53,783 nt of DNA from Devosia sp. 66-14 (GCA_001899085.1 MKVB01000011.1:43055-96837); one strand, 5' to 3'; positions 9,087 through 17,620 are shown, counted from the first letter of the stretch. Translations and numbers: made by a program. Notes: a model not told the origin generated them from the letters alone.

Positions 9087-10319
9087 TCACCCCCGCATCT
9101 TGCGCTCCAGCAGTCGCCGCTCCGCCTCGAGCCGGACCAGCGGCAGGGCGCGGGCATAGGCCGCCTGCGCTTCGGCTTGCCGCCCCAGCCGGTCGAGCAG
9201 GTCGGCGCGCGCCGCGTGGAGCGGCCAGTAGCCGTCGAGTGCGCCGCTGGCGGCCAGGGCATCGACCAGCTGCAGGGCCCGCTCGGGTCCATCGACCATC
9301 GATAGCGCGGCCGCCGCATTGAGTTCGACCACCGGGGTGGGGGCGAGGCGCAGCAGCACCTGGTAGAGCGCGGAAATCTGCGGCCAGTCGGTTGCGGCGA
9401 AGTTCGCGGCATCGGCATGCAGCGCCGCGATCGCCGCCTGCACGCCATAGGGGCCGATGCGGCGCGGTTGCCCCAGGGCGCGCTCGACCAGCGCCTTGCC
9501 TTCGGCGATGGCGGCGCGGTCCCAGCGGGTTCGATCCTGCTCTTCGAGCAGCAGCAACTCGCCGGCGCCGTCGCTCCGCCCGTCGAGCCGGGCGGCATGC
9601 AGCAGCATCAGGGCGAGGAGGCCGGCGATCTCAGGTTCGCCCGGCAGGAGCTGGTCGAGCAGCCGGCAAAGCCGGATCGCCTCGGCGCAGAGTTCGGGGC
9701 GGGTGGTTGCGGCGCCGGTGCTGGGGGCATAGCCCTCGGTGAATACCAGGTAGACCACCGCCAGCACGCCGGCGAGCCGCTCGGCGAGGTGCTCATGCGC
9801 CGGCACTTCATAGGGGATGGCGGCGTCGCGGATCTTGGCTTTGGCGCGCACCAGGCGCTGCGCCATGGTCTCCTCGCTGACGAGGAAGATGCTGGCCACG
9901 GCCGCCGTGCTCAGTCCGCACACGGTGCGCAGGGTCAGCGCCACCCGGGTTTCGAGCGCCAGCGCCGGGTGGCAGCAGGTGAAGATCAGCCGCAGCCGAT
10001 CGTCCTCGATCTCGTCGAGCTCGGCCTCCGGCCCGGCAATGGCGCCCTCGGCGGCCAGCGTCTTCAGCTTGCCGCGCAGCGTGACGCGGCGCCGGATGCG
10101 GTCGATGGCCTTGTGGCGGCCGGTATTGACCAGCCAGGCGCGCGGATTGTCGGGCAGCCCCATCTGCGGCCAGCGCTTGAGCGCCGCCTCGAAGGCATCC
10201 TGCGCGCCTTCCTCGGCCAGTTCGAAATCGCCGACGAGGCGGATGAGCGTGGCCAGCACGCGCCCCGCCTCGTGGCGATAGACCGCTTCGATGTCGGCTC
10301 GGTCGATCAGTGTGGTCAC
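9087..10319 (-). CDS. ECF42-type RNA polymerase sigma factor with long C-terminal extension
   Basis: A 410-aa protein, about twice the length of a minimal ECF sigma factor. Region 2 is at ~10-75 (EEGAQDAFEAALKRWPQ, NPRAWLVNTGRHKAIDRIRR) and region 4 at ~130-180 (ALTLRTVCGLSTAAVASIFL, SEETMAQRLVRAK). Residues ~190-410 form the helical, TPR-like extension typical of group ECF42; these sigma factors usually lack an anti-sigma factor and are encoded next to DGPF/YCII proteins, exactly as here. The start is GTG at 10319, directly after the TGA of the DGPF gene (no gap), so translation is coupled. Its targets outside the operon are unknown. Confidence 0.9.
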   Translation of the reverse strand: MTTLIDRADIEAVYRHEAGRVLATLIRLVGDFELAEEGAQDAFEAALKRWPQMGLPDNPRAWLVNTGRHKAIDRIRRRVTLRGKLKTLAAEGAIAGPEAELDEIEDDRLRLIFTCCHPALALETRVALTLRTVCGLSTAAVASIFLVSEETMAQRLVRAKAKIRDAAIPYEVPAHEHLAERLAGVLAVVYLVFTEGYAPSTGAATTRPELCAEAIRLCRLLDQLLPGEPEIAGLLALMLLHAARLDGRSDGAGELLLLEEQDRTRWDRAAIAEGKALVERALGQPRRIGPYGVQAAIAALHADAANFAATDWPQISALYQVLLRLAPTPVVELNAAAALSMVDGPERALQLVDALAASGALDGYWPLHAARADLLDRLGRQAEAQAAYARALPLVRLEAERRLLERKMRG

Positions 10320-10676
10320 TCAGTACTGGCGCGCCAGGCTGTCGATCGGCCGCACTTCCACCGCGCCGGCGCTGAACGGGATCTTGCCGGCGATCATCAG
10401 GGCTTCGTCGAGGTCCCTGGCCTCGATGATGTAATAGCCGCTGAGCTGCTCGCGGGTTTCGGCGAAGGGGCCGTCGGTGGTCAGCGATTTGCCGTCGCCG
10501 CGGCGGATGGTGGTGGCAGTGGCGGCAGGCTTCAGCTTGTCGCCGCCCTTGAGGTGGCCGCTCTTGACGATGTCCTGGGTGAAGCGGGCATAGGCCTCGC
10601 CCATGGCCTTGCCCTGTTCGGGCGTCGCCGAACCCATTGCCGCCTCGTCGCCATAGATCATCAGCAGGTACTGCAT
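10320..10676 (-). CDS. YCII/DGPF-domain protein, ECF42 partner
   Basis: A 118-aa protein that opens MQYLLMIYGDEAAM and carries the family signature DGPFAETREQLSGYY, followed by EARDLDEALMIAGKIPF. The ATG at 10676 has GGAG 6 nt upstream; an ATG 12 nt earlier has none. DGPF proteins are the conserved genomic partners of ECF42 sigma factors and are often the main target of that sigma factor; their biochemical role is not established. This gene is first in the two-gene operon, so autoregulation through the promoter upstream of 10676 is expected. Confidence 0.88.
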   Translation of the reverse strand: MQYLLMIYGDEAAMGSATPEQGKAMGEAYARFTQDIVKSGHLKGGDKLKPAATATTIRRGDGKSLTTDGPFAETREQLSGYYIIEARDLDEALMIAGKIPFSAGAVEVRPIDSLARQY

Positions 10677-10827
10677 GGTCGTCTCCATCTGTTGGCAGTT
10701 GCTACCGGCGATCGGTCGAACGGGGGAGAGCCGGGATCGACAGGCGGGTGCGAATTATTTCGCCGGCGATCCTAGCCGGTGCGGTCGGCCCGGCTCAAGG
10801 CCGCGGGGCGCCGGGGCCCGCCGACCC

Positions 10828-10858
10828 CATCAGCTTGATGTCAGGTGCCGATGCTATG
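10828..10858 (+). promoter_or_regulatory. Predicted OmpR-family operator/promoter, copy D
   Basis: CATCAGCTTGATGTCAGGTG (10828-10847) has two CAGSTT-like half-sites 11 bp apart. After 5 nt comes GCTATG (10853-10858) as a -10-like box. Three other copies with the same spacing occur at 16.9, 17.6 and 18.4 kb. This one points to the small membrane-protein gene at 10960, about 95 nt beyond the expected transcription start, and through it possibly to terC-dedA and the response-regulator/kinase pair. Confidence 0.6.
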
Positions 10859-10959
10859 GCTCGGGTTCCAAACCATGGAACGCCGATGAACCATACGTCC
10901 AGCAGGGCGCAGATGATTGCCGCGAGGCCCGGCCGCACTGCCGCGCCGGAGGCGAGGCG

Positions 10960-11376
10960 ATGAACATCGTCTGGTTCTTCATCGGCATGGCGGTGATCGG
11001 CGCGATCTGGGCCATTGCCGATGCCATGCTCGGTCGGCGGCGGCGCAGCCTCGTCGATGAGGCGCTGTTCGAGCGCCATGTGCGGGCGCTCGAGCCGGCG
11101 CTGGGCTGGGATGGCCCGCCGCTCGCCCTCAACGGCAGGCTGCGGCGCGCGGCGCGCCAGCATTGGAACCTGCTGCGCCGCTCGGCGCTTGCCGGCGCAC
11201 TGGTCGAGCCGCGGCCGCATCTGAGGCCGGTGAGCCGGGCCATCGTCGACCAGCTGCCGGCCAACCTCAAGGCCAACTGGCTGCTGCGTTCGTCGCAGGA
11301 GCAGGACGAGCTGTCGGAGCGGGCCTATCTGGCCGCCATCTCCCTCGCCATGGTCGAGGCCAGCGACGCCGAGTGA
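10960..11376 (+). CDS. Small single-span membrane protein of unknown function
   Basis: A 138-aa protein. Residues 1-24 (MNIVWFFIGMAVIGAIWAIA) form one N-terminal membrane helix; the rest is Arg- and Leu-rich and cytosolic by the positive-inside rule (MLGRRRRSLVDEALFERHVR follows the helix). The reading frame is open much further upstream, but the ATG at 10960 has GGAGG 7 nt before it and begins the hydrophobic segment. It lies behind predicted regulator site D and 255 bp ahead of terC, so it may head the envelope operon. No family is recognised. Confidence 0.65.
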   Translation: MNIVWFFIGMAVIGAIWAIADAMLGRRRRSLVDEALFERHVRALEPALGWDGPPLALNGRLRRAARQHWNLLRRSALAGALVEPRPHLRPVSRAIVDQLPANLKANWLLRSSQEQDELSERAYLAAISLAMVEASDAE

Positions 11377-11446
11377 TCCCCCCATCGCGGCGCCCAGCGC
11401 CCCGAAACCATCTGCCTGCCACCCCCTGACCAAGGAACCCAACGCC

Positions 11447-11635
11447 ATGCCTGACCCCAGTCGAAGTCCCGCCGAGGCCGGCAGCATTGCCTGCCGGCAC
11501 TCGGCAAACCGTTCTATCGGCGCGGCTGAGCTGCCCCCGCGAGGGCACGCCGCGCCCCCGGCGAGCCGTTGCCGACCGACGGCCGCCTCGCCCCTGACGC
11601 GGCCTTGCGTCATCGAGCCCGCGGCATCCAGATGA
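11447..11635 (+). CDS. Possible 62-aa leader ORF coupled to terC
   Basis: An ORF with AAGGA 10 nt before its ATG ends in TGA inside ATGA, where the ATG is the terC start at 11632. terC itself has no convincing Shine-Dalgarno sequence. The encoded peptide ([20 protein letters not shown] at its start) is Pro/Arg/Ala-rich and looks non-functional as a protein. It may exist only to bring ribosomes to terC through the stem-loop inside it. It could also be chance, since long open frames are common at this GC content. Confidence 0.35.
   Translation: MPDPSRSPAEAGSIACRHSANRSIGAAELPPRGHAAPPASRCRPTAASPLTRPCVIEPAASR
11471..11505 (+). promoter_or_regulatory. Strong stem-loop in the terC leader
   Basis: GCCGAG-GCCGGCAG (11471-11484) pairs with CTGCCGGC-A-CTCGGC (11491-11505): 14 base pairs with one bulged A and a 6-nt loop. 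It lies inside the possible leader ORF, 127 nt upstream of terC. TerC genes elsewhere can be under a manganese riboswitch (yybP-ykoY), but its conserved loop sequences are not present here, so this hairpin is unclassified. Confidence 0.4.
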
Positions 11636-13203
11636 TCTTTGAATGGATGTCCGACCCCGCCGCCTGGGCGGGCCTTGGGACGTTGATCCTGCTCGAGATC
11701 GTGCTCGGGATCGACAATCTGGTGTTCATCGCCATTCTCGCCGACAAGCTGCCCGAGCATCAGCGCAACCGCGCCCGGCTGATCGGGCTGTCGCTGGCGC
11801 TGCTCATGCGGCTGATGCTGCTCGCTTCGGTGGCATGGATCGTCACGCTGACGACGCCGCTGTTCAGCATTGTTGGCCTCAGCTTTTCCGGCCGCGACCT
11901 GATCCTCCTGTTCGGCGGCGCCTTCCTCCTCGCCAAGGGCACGATGGAGCTGCACGAGCGGCTCGAGGGGCGCGCCGAGCCCAAGCAGGGCAAGCTGGCG
12001 CACGCGGTGTTCTGGCAGGTGCTGGTGCAGATCGTGGTGCTCGATGCGGTGTTCTCGCTCGACAGCGTCATCACCGCGGTGGGGATGGTCGAGGACCTGT
12101 CGATCATGATGATCGCGGTGATCGTTGCCGTGCTCACCATGCTGGCGCTGTCCAAGCCGCTGATGGCCTTCGTTTCGAGGCACCCCACGGTGGTGATCCT
12201 CTGCCTCGGCTTTCTGATGATGATCGGCTTTTCGCTGGTGGTCGAAGGGTTCGGCTATCACCTGCCCAAGGGCTATCTCTATGCCGCGATCGGCTTTTCG
12301 GTGCTGATCGAGGCGTTCAACCAGGTGGCGCGCCGCAACCGCGAAAAGCTGCTCAGGACGTCGGACCTGAGGCAGCGCACCGCCGATGCGGTGCTGGCTT
12401 TGCTCGGCGGCCGGCGCGGCGAAGTGAGCCTCGGGGAAACCGCCGACGTCATCGTCGAAGAGGCCGCGACGAACGCGCTGTTCGCGCGCGAGGAAACCGC
12501 CATGATCCAGGGCGTGCTCGGCCTTGCCGACCGGCCGGTCATGTCGGTGATGACGCCGCGCCGCGAGATCGACTGGCTCGATATCGAGGATGATGCGGCC
12601 CGCCTCAGGGCCAAGATCCTCGAGATCGGGCACTCGCGCTTTCCCATCGGCCGCGGCAGCCTCGACGAACTGCTCGGCTTCGCGCTGGCCAAGGATCTGC
12701 TGCGCGACCTGCTCGATAGCGGCTCGATCGACCTCAACCGCTCGCTGAAGCAGCCGCTGATCGTTCATGAAAGCGCGAGCGTCCTGAAGCTGATCGAGCA
12801 GCTGCGCCGGCAGCCCATGCAGATGGCGGCGGTGGTCGACGAATATGGGGCGCTGCAGGGGCTGGCGACCCCCACCGATATTCTCGAGGCCATTGCCGGG
12901 GAGTTTCCCGACGAGGACGAGCCGCCGGTCGCGCCGGTCAGGGGCGAGGATGGGGCGTGGCGGCTCAGCGGGGCGATGGACGTGCGCGCTGCCTCGGTGC
13001 TGCTCGAGGTCGACCTGGTCGACGATGCCGATCGTTACACCACGCTTGCCGGCTTCGTGCTCTGGCAGCTCGACCACATCCCGAGCCGGGGCGAAGTGGT
13101 GGCCGCGGCGGGGCTGGCGTTCGAAGTCGAGGCGATCGAGGGCGCCCAGATCACCGAGCTCAAGGTCAGCCGGCCTGGCGGCGGCCCGGATGCGGAGCCC
13201 TGA
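11632..13203 (+). CDS. TerC-family membrane protein with CBS pair and CorC/HlyC domain
   Basis: A 523-aa protein of the YoaE/YegH layout. Residues 1-~235 are a TerC domain with seven or so membrane helices and the family's acidic motifs ([30 protein letters not shown]). Residues ~300-415 hold two CBS motifs ([46 protein letters not shown]), and ~425-515 the CorC/HlyC transporter-associated domain ([29 protein letters not shown]). TerC proteins are linked to metal (Mn) export and to metalation of secreted enzymes, and CBS/CorC parts suggest ligand control. It is followed by dedA after 5 nt, so the two form one transcript. Confidence 0.9.
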   Translation: MIFEWMSDPAAWAGLGTLILLEIVLGIDNLVFIAILADKLPEHQRNRARLIGLSLALLMRLMLLASVAWIVTLTTPLFSIVGLSFSGRDLILLFGGAFLLAKGTMELHERLEGRAEPKQGKLAHAVFWQVLVQIVVLDAVFSLDSVITAVGMVEDLSIMMIAVIVAVLTMLALSKPLMAFVSRHPTVVILCLGFLMMIGFSLVVEGFGYHLPKGYLYAAIGFSVLIEAFNQVARRNREKLLRTSDLRQRTADAVLALLGGRRGEVSLGETADVIVEEAATNALFAREETAMIQGVLGLADRPVMSVMTPRREIDWLDIEDDAARLRAKILEIGHSRFPIGRGSLDELLGFALAKDLLRDLLDSGSIDLNRSLKQPLIVHESASVLKLIEQLRRQPMQMAAVVDEYGALQGLATPTDILEAIAGEFPDEDEPPVAPVRGEDGAWRLSGAMDVRAASVLLEVDLVDDADRYTTLAGFVLWQLDHIPSRGEVVAAAGLAFEVEAIEGAQITELKVSRPGGGPDAEP

Positions 13204-13208
13204 TCGGC

Positions 13209-13829
13209 ATGGATATCCTCAACGACTATGTGCTGCCGCTGGCGGCCTCGCCATGGATCTATGCCATCGCCTTCGTGCTGATCGCGGTGGATGGGTTCTT
13301 TCCGCCGTTCCCCAGCGAATCCGTGGTGGTGGCGCTGGCGGCGCTTTCGGCCTCCAACGGCGTGCCCGATATCGGGCCGCTGCTGGCGGTGGCCGCCGCC
13401 GGGGCGGTTGCCGGCGACACCGTCGCCTATCTCGGTGGCCGGGCGATCGGCCGCCGCCGGCTGCTGCAGCTGCGGTTCGCGCCGCTCGCCCGGCTGGTCG
13501 GCTGGGCCGAGGCGGGCCTTGCGGCGCGGCCGGGCACGCTGTTCCTCGCGGCGCGCTATATTCCGCTGGGCCGGTTCGGGGTGAACGTCACCGCCGGGGC
13601 GGTGGATTACCCGTTCCGGCGGTTCCTGCCCTGGTGCATCGCCGCCGGCGCCAGCTGGGCCGGCTATACGGTGCTGGTCGGCTTTGCCGCCGGCAAGTGG
13701 TTCGAACAGCAGCCGCTCCTCGGCATGGCGGTCGCCATCATCGTCGCCTTCGCCCTGGGCTGGCTGCTCGACCTGGCGATCGGACTGGTGCGGACCCGTT
13801 TCGGCCGGCGGCGGCATGAGGGGAAATAG
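13209..13829 (+). CDS. DedA-family (SNARE-associated/VTT) membrane protein
   Basis: A 206-aa protein with about five hydrophobic segments and the DedA signatures: GFFPPFPSESVVVALAAL near residue 30, GDTVAYLGGRAIGRR near 75, and RYIPLGRFGVNVTAGAVDYP then RFLPWCIAAGASWAGY near 115-150. DedA proteins support membrane integrity and resistance to cationic antimicrobial peptides, and some members (UptA type) return undecaprenyl phosphate to the inner leaflet. The start at 13209 is 5 nt after the terC stop; a longer upstream frame merely overlaps terC. The two-component genes follow, as in envelope-stress loci of other Gram-negative bacteria. Confidence 0.88.
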   Translation: MDILNDYVLPLAASPWIYAIAFVLIAVDGFFPPFPSESVVVALAALSASNGVPDIGPLLAVAAAGAVAGDTVAYLGGRAIGRRRLLQLRFAPLARLVGWAEAGLAARPGTLFLAARYIPLGRFGVNVTAGAVDYPFRRFLPWCIAAGASWAGYTVLVGFAAGKWFEQQPLLGMAVAIIVAFALGWLLDLAIGLVRTRFGRRRHEGK

Positions 13830-13862
13830 CGGGGCAGGGCGCTGCGGCGCCATCACAGACTT

Positions 13863-13905
13863 GCCGCGCCCGTGCCGCAGGGTCTCAATGCGGCGCGGGC
13901 GCGGC
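13863..13905 (+). promoter_or_regulatory. 17-bp stem-loop between dedA and the response regulator
   Basis: Bases 13863-13879 pair with 13889-13905 over 17 positions with a single T/G mismatch (a G-U pair in RNA) and a 9-nt loop. It ends 4 nt before the GGAGA ribosome site of the regulator gene. No T-run follows, so it is not a classical terminator; it could reduce read-through from terC-dedA, stabilise the upstream mRNA, or affect access to the regulator start. Confidence 0.5.
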
Positions 13906-13922
13906 CCGTTGGAGAGACAGAG

Positions 13923-14618
13923 TTGAGAATATTGCTGGTCGAAGACCACCGATCGCTGTCCGAGATGATCAAGGAGCATCTCGAACGGTCCGGGTTCGAT
14001 GTCGATGCGGTGTCGACCGCCGAGGACGCGATCCACTACTGGCGGTCGACCCGCTATGACGGCGTGGTGCTCGACCTGGGCCTGCCCGACGGCGATGGCA
14101 TGGGGGTGCTGGCGACCCTGGCGCGCGGCGAAAGCGAGCATGCCGTGCCGGTGGTGATCCTGACGGCGCGCGACGATCTCGACAGCCGGCTGCGCGGCCT
14201 CAACGGCGGCGCCGACGATTACCTCACCAAGCCCTTCGACATGCTCGAGCTCGAGGCGCGGCTGCGCGTCATCATGCGCCGCCCCGGCCTGCGCAAGGCC
14301 AATGTCGTCAGCTTCGGCGACCTGACCTATGACGTTGCCAGCTGGGAGGCTAAGGCCGGCGAGCGCAGCATCGACCTCGCCAAGAAGGAGTTCGCGCTGC
14401 TTGAGGAGCTGATGCGGGCGGCGCCCGGCATCGTGGTCAAGGATCGGCTGGAGGACCGGGTCTATGCGTTCGAACCGGTGACGGCGAACGCCATCGAGGC
14501 CATCGTCTACCGGGTGCGCCGCAAGCTCGCCGCCGCCGGCTCGACGGTGAGGGTGGAGACGGTGCGCGGCATCGGCTACCGCATGGTGCTGGGGGCCGAC
14601 GATGCGGTGGTTCGCTAG
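13923..14618 (+). CDS. OmpR-family response regulator
   Basis: A 231-aa protein with a receiver domain (residues 1-115: acidic E7/D8 in LLVEDHRS, phospho-acceptor D51 in VVLDLGLPDGDG, K103 in YLTKPFD) and an OmpR-type winged helix (~128-228, SIDLAKKEFALLEELM, ETVRGIGYRM). It resembles the QseB/PmrA/BasR branch. I place the start at TTG 13923, with GGAGA 8 nt upstream, because the receiver fold begins LRILLVEDH; the open frame 17 codons upstream runs through the stem-loop. The kinase gene overlaps its end by 17 nt. It is the best candidate to bind the four 11-bp-period direct repeats in this region. Confidence 0.9.
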   Translation: MRILLVEDHRSLSEMIKEHLERSGFDVDAVSTAEDAIHYWRSTRYDGVVLDLGLPDGDGMGVLATLARGESEHAVPVVILTARDDLDSRLRGLNGGADDYLTKPFDMLELEARLRVIMRRPGLRKANVVSFGDLTYDVASWEAKAGERSIDLAKKEFALLEELMRAAPGIVVKDRLEDRVYAFEPVTANAIEAIVYRVRRKLAAAGSTVRVETVRGIGYRMVLGADDAVVR

Positions 14619-15962
14619 CCTGCGCAGCCGGCTGATGCTGGTGATGGCGGTGGTGTTCGCGCTCGGCGTGGGCAACGTGATGATCTACCTGCTCGATCTC
14701 GACAAGGATATCCGCGCCCATGTGCTGAACGAGCAGATCGACACGCTGCTGGCCCGGGCGCCCGGCGCGGCGGAGGGCGAGGGGCTCGACGAGTTGCCGC
14801 TGTCGTTCTCGGAATCGAGCTGGCGCTATTCGCTCTACAGCGCCGACGGCAAGCTGCTCGGCGTGCAGCCGCAAGGCAGCGAGCCGCTGGCTTTCATGGT
14901 GCCGCGCGCCCCGCCGCCGTTGGCTGCCGACGTGATGGATGCGCGCCAGCTCAAGGATGGCAGCGTGCTGGTGGTGCGGCGCAACGCCTGGGGCGAGTGC
15001 GAAGAACTGTGCCAGATCATGCGGGGGCGGGTGGCGGGCTCGACCGCGGCGCTCACCGTGCTCGGCATCATCTCGATCGTCGCCATGGCAGCGCTCGCCG
15101 GCTGGATGCTGAGTTCGGTGCGGCGGGCCGCGGCGCTGGCCGGAACCTCGGCCGGGATCACCCCGATCGCCGCATCCCGATCGGCGAGCTGCCGACCGAG
15201 ATCGTGCCGCTGGCGCGCGCCGCCAACGATGCTTTCGACCGGCTGGCCGGCGCCTATGAGAGCGAGCGGCGCTTCACCGCCGATGCGGCGCATGAGCTCA
15301 GGACGCCGCTCGCCGTGCTCGACCTCAGGCTGCAGAAGGCGCGGCGCTCCGGCGCGCCCGAATGGGATGCGATTGCCGGCGACATGCGGCAGATGCAGCA
15401 TCTGGTGGATCAGCTGCTGGCGCTGGCGCGGGCCGAGCAGGCCGACCTCTCCACCGAACTCGCCGCGCCGGTCTCGGCGGCACGGCTGGTGCGCGAGGCG
15501 GTGGCGGATATGCTGCCGGCCTATGAAGCGGCGCAGCGAGCGATCGAGATCGATGTCGAGGAGGGGCTGGCGGTGCCGGCGGGCCGCGACCTGCTGCGCC
15601 AGGCGCTGCGGAACCTGCTCGACAATGCCATCCGCCATGGCCGTGGCACCACCCGGGTGGTGGTGCGCAAAGCCGGCAGCGGCATGGTCGAGATCAGCGT
15701 CGGCGACGAGGGGCCGGCGGTCAGCCCGGCGGCCGCCGAACTGCTGTTCGACCGGTTCCGCAAGGGGCGGCAGCACTCGACGGGCTCGGGGCTCGGCCTC
15801 GCCATCGTGCGCAGCATCTGCCGCCGGCTGGGCGGCGATACGCAGGCCGGCAGCGGGCCGGGATTTTCGGTGGTGCTGCTGCTTCCCGCCGCCGCTCAGC
15901 CCGGCGACAGCACGCCGACCCAGAGCAGCGCCAGCAGCAGCAGCCCGAGCGCCACGCGATAG
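14602..15962 (+). pseudogene. Sensor histidine kinase, frameshifted in the HAMP region
   Basis: Reading from ATG 14602 gives an N-terminal membrane helix, a ~115-residue periplasmic domain and a second helix (LTVLGIISIVAMAALAGWML). After ...AGTSAGI the frame turns to nonsense. One frame over, the protein resumes as RRIPIGELPTEIVPLARA, then the HisKA motif (DAAHELRTPLAVLDLRLQ), the N box (NLLDNAIRHG) and the G box (GSGLGLAIVRSI), ending at TAG 15962. Adding one C to the CCCC run at 15161-15164 gives ITPDRRIPIGELP and a continuous 453-aa kinase. As written the sensor and the catalytic half are separated. It overlaps uppP on the other strand by 67 nt. Error in the sequence is as likely as true loss. 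Confidence 0.82.
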
Positions 15963-16723
15963 CAGACGAAGGGCAGGAACGAGATGCGCGAGATGAGGCG
16001 CATGAAGCCCACGATGACGAAATAGCCGGTGAGGAAGGCGGTGAGCGTCGCCACCACGGTCGGCGCCAGCGCCGCCCGCTGCGGATCGCCCCAGGATTTG
16101 GCGAGCTGGTAGAGACCGGAGCCGAACACCGCCGGCACCGCGAGGAGGAACGAGAAGCGCGCCGCCGCCGGCCGGCCGAAGCCGAGAAACAGCGCGCCGG
16201 TAATGGTGGCGCCGGAGCGCGACACGCCGGGGATCAGCGCCAGCGCCTGGGCAAAGCCGAGGGCAATGCCGCTGCGCCAGCCCAGCCGATCGAGCGTCAG
16301 CGCCTTGCTGCCGATGCGGTCGGCCAGCGCCAGCACGAGGCCGAAGCCGATCAGCATGGCGGCGGTGAGGTAGAGGTCGCGCAGCACCGTTTCGATGGCG
16401 CCCTGCAGCGCCAGCCCCAGCACCACGATGGGGAGCGAGCCGATGGCGACGATCCAGCCGAGACGGGCGCTGGCCCCATCGTAGCCGGGCCGGCGCAGCA
16501 GCTGCGCCAGTACGGCCCTCAGCATGGCGATCAGGTCGCGGCGGAAATGCACCAGCACCGCCAGCTCGGTGCCGATCTGGACGATGGCGGTGAAGGCGGC
16601 GCCCGGGTCGCTGCCCGAGGGCAGGACCTGGCCGAGGATGCGCAGGTGGGCGCTCGACGACACCGGCAGGAACTCGGTCAGCCCCTGCACCAATCCCAAC
16701 AGGGCCGCTTCCCAGATCTGCAT
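15896..16723 (-). CDS. uppP: Undecaprenyl-diphosphatase (UppP/BacA)
   Basis: A 275-aa, eight-helix membrane protein with both UppP signatures: GLTEFLPVSSSAHL near residue 10 and PGVSRSGATI near 165. It removes a phosphate from undecaprenyl diphosphate on the outer face of the inner membrane, recycling the lipid carrier for peptidoglycan, O-antigen and exopolysaccharide synthesis, and overproduction gives bacitracin resistance. The start at 16723 has GGGGGAGG ahead of it; the frame extends upstream only as non-coding sequence. Predicted operator copy A lies about 180 bp upstream and points towards this gene. Confidence 0.95.
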   Translation of the reverse strand: MQIWEAALLGLVQGLTEFLPVSSSAHLRILGQVLPSGSDPGAAFTAIVQIGTELAVLVHFRRDLIAMLRAVLAQLLRRPGYDGASARLGWIVAIGSLPIVVLGLALQGAIETVLRDLYLTAAMLIGFGLVLALADRIGSKALTLDRLGWRSGIALGFAQALALIPGVSRSGATITGALFLGFGRPAAARFSFLLAVPAVFGSGLYQLAKSWGDPQRAALAPTVVATLTAFLTGYFVIVGFMRLISRISFLPFVCYRVALGLLLLALLWVGVLSPG

Positions 16724-16895
16724 GCGGTTCCTCCCCCGGCGAGGCTGTTGCCTCGTCTGTTCCCCTTGCGTCGTCGCGGGCGCGATCGCTGCAGCGCCGT
16801 GAACGAGACGCCGAGGGTTTGTTCCTGCTGCGCCAGAGCCGGCGCAGCCTGCGGGTCCCTGCTGCCACAGGGGCAGGCTGCGCCGTTGCCCGCGT

Positions 16896-16926
16896 GCTAG
16901 CGCATCAAGCTGATGCGAACCTGATG
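16896..16926 (-). promoter_or_regulatory. Predicted OmpR-family operator/promoter, copy A (towards uppP)
   Basis: On the minus strand CATCAGGTTCGCATCAGCTT occupies 16926-16907, followed after 5 nt by GCTAGC (16901-16896). The orientation predicts leftward transcription into uppP with a ~165-nt leader. It is the main recognisable element in the 334-bp gap 16724-17057; apart from this site and the two gene starts I see nothing in that gap. Confidence 0.6.
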
Positions 16927-17057
16927 GCCGGCAATGGCGGCCGCGCCGGCTCACGGGATGGTTCGCATTTGCATCGAATTGTCGTCGCTGGCCCAAGCCT
17001 ATGGCAAAGCCGGGTGGGGTTGTTTCGTCGGGCAGGAACAGCCCCGCGAGGACCGGC

Positions 17058-17576
17058 ATGCGCCACTCTCTTCCCCTTGCCGCCGCGATGATGGTGGCGA
17101 TCTTCGGCAGTGTCGGCCCCGCCACGGCAGAGGCCGCCGGCGTCAAGGTGCCGCTGGGCTTCCGGATGATGTGCCTCAAGACCCCGGAGGAGTGCCTCGG
17201 TGGCGGCGCCAGCCATGTCGAGGCCACCGCCGAGGTGATGGCGACGCTGAAGCGGGTGAATTCGCACGTCAACCGGGCGATCACGCCGGAAGCCGGCGGG
17301 CCGGTGATCTGGCGCGTCGGGGTGTCCGCCGGCGATTGCGACGAATATGCCGCCACCAAGCGGAACCTGCTGATCCGCGCCGGCATCCCGCCCAGCGCCA
17401 TCCGCTTCGCCTATGTCAAGGCGCGCGGCGAGGGGCACGCCATCGTGGTGGTGAAGACCGACCGGGGCGATTTCGTGCTCGACAACCTGCATCGCTCGGT
17501 CCGCCCGCTGGCGCAGACCGGCTACCGCATCATCTCGATGTCGGGCGCCGACCCCAAAGCCTGGAGCGCCGGCTGA
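17058..17576 (+). CDS. Secreted BTLCP-type transglutaminase-like cysteine proteinase
   Basis: A 172-aa protein. The ATG at 17058 begins a signal peptide (MRHSLPLAAAMMVAIFGSVG, cleavage near ATAEAAG); an upstream in-frame ATG would bury it. The mature part matches bacterial transglutaminase-like cysteine proteinases (PF06035, related to LapG): catalytic Cys in SAGDCDEYAATKRNLLIRAG (C94), His in EGHAIVVVKTDRGDF (H127) and Asp in VLDNLH (D142). These are periplasmic and in the LapG branch cleave surface adhesins, but no LapD or LapA partner is in the window, so the substrate is open. Its neighbours are uppP (divergent) and the pyrophosphatase. Confidence 0.85.
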   Translation: MRHSLPLAAAMMVAIFGSVGPATAEAAGVKVPLGFRMMCLKTPEECLGGGASHVEATAEVMATLKRVNSHVNRAITPEAGGPVIWRVGVSAGDCDEYAATKRNLLIRAGIPPSAIRFAYVKARGEGHAIVVVKTDRGDFVLDNLHRSVRPLAQTGYRIISMSGADPKAWSAG

Positions 17577-17620
17577 CCGAGCGTCGCGCGCCCGGGGGCA
17601 TCGGCGCCGTCGCGACCGCT

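Noticed and set aside
11377-11631. Manganese riboswitch (yybP-ykoY) upstream of terC
   Set aside because: The family's conserved GGGGAGUA-type loop and matching second loop are absent; only an unrelated strong hairpin is present.
10795-13077. 760-aa open frame on the minus strand
   Set aside because: It lies opposite TerC-CBS-CorC and the small membrane-protein gene, is full of Arg/His/Gln/Asp typical of antisense GC-rich frames, and matches no domain.
15033-15962. Stand-alone soluble histidine kinase starting inside the frame
   Set aside because: No ribosome site or sensible start is found before the HisKA region, and the upstream membrane part is clearly the other half of the same protein.
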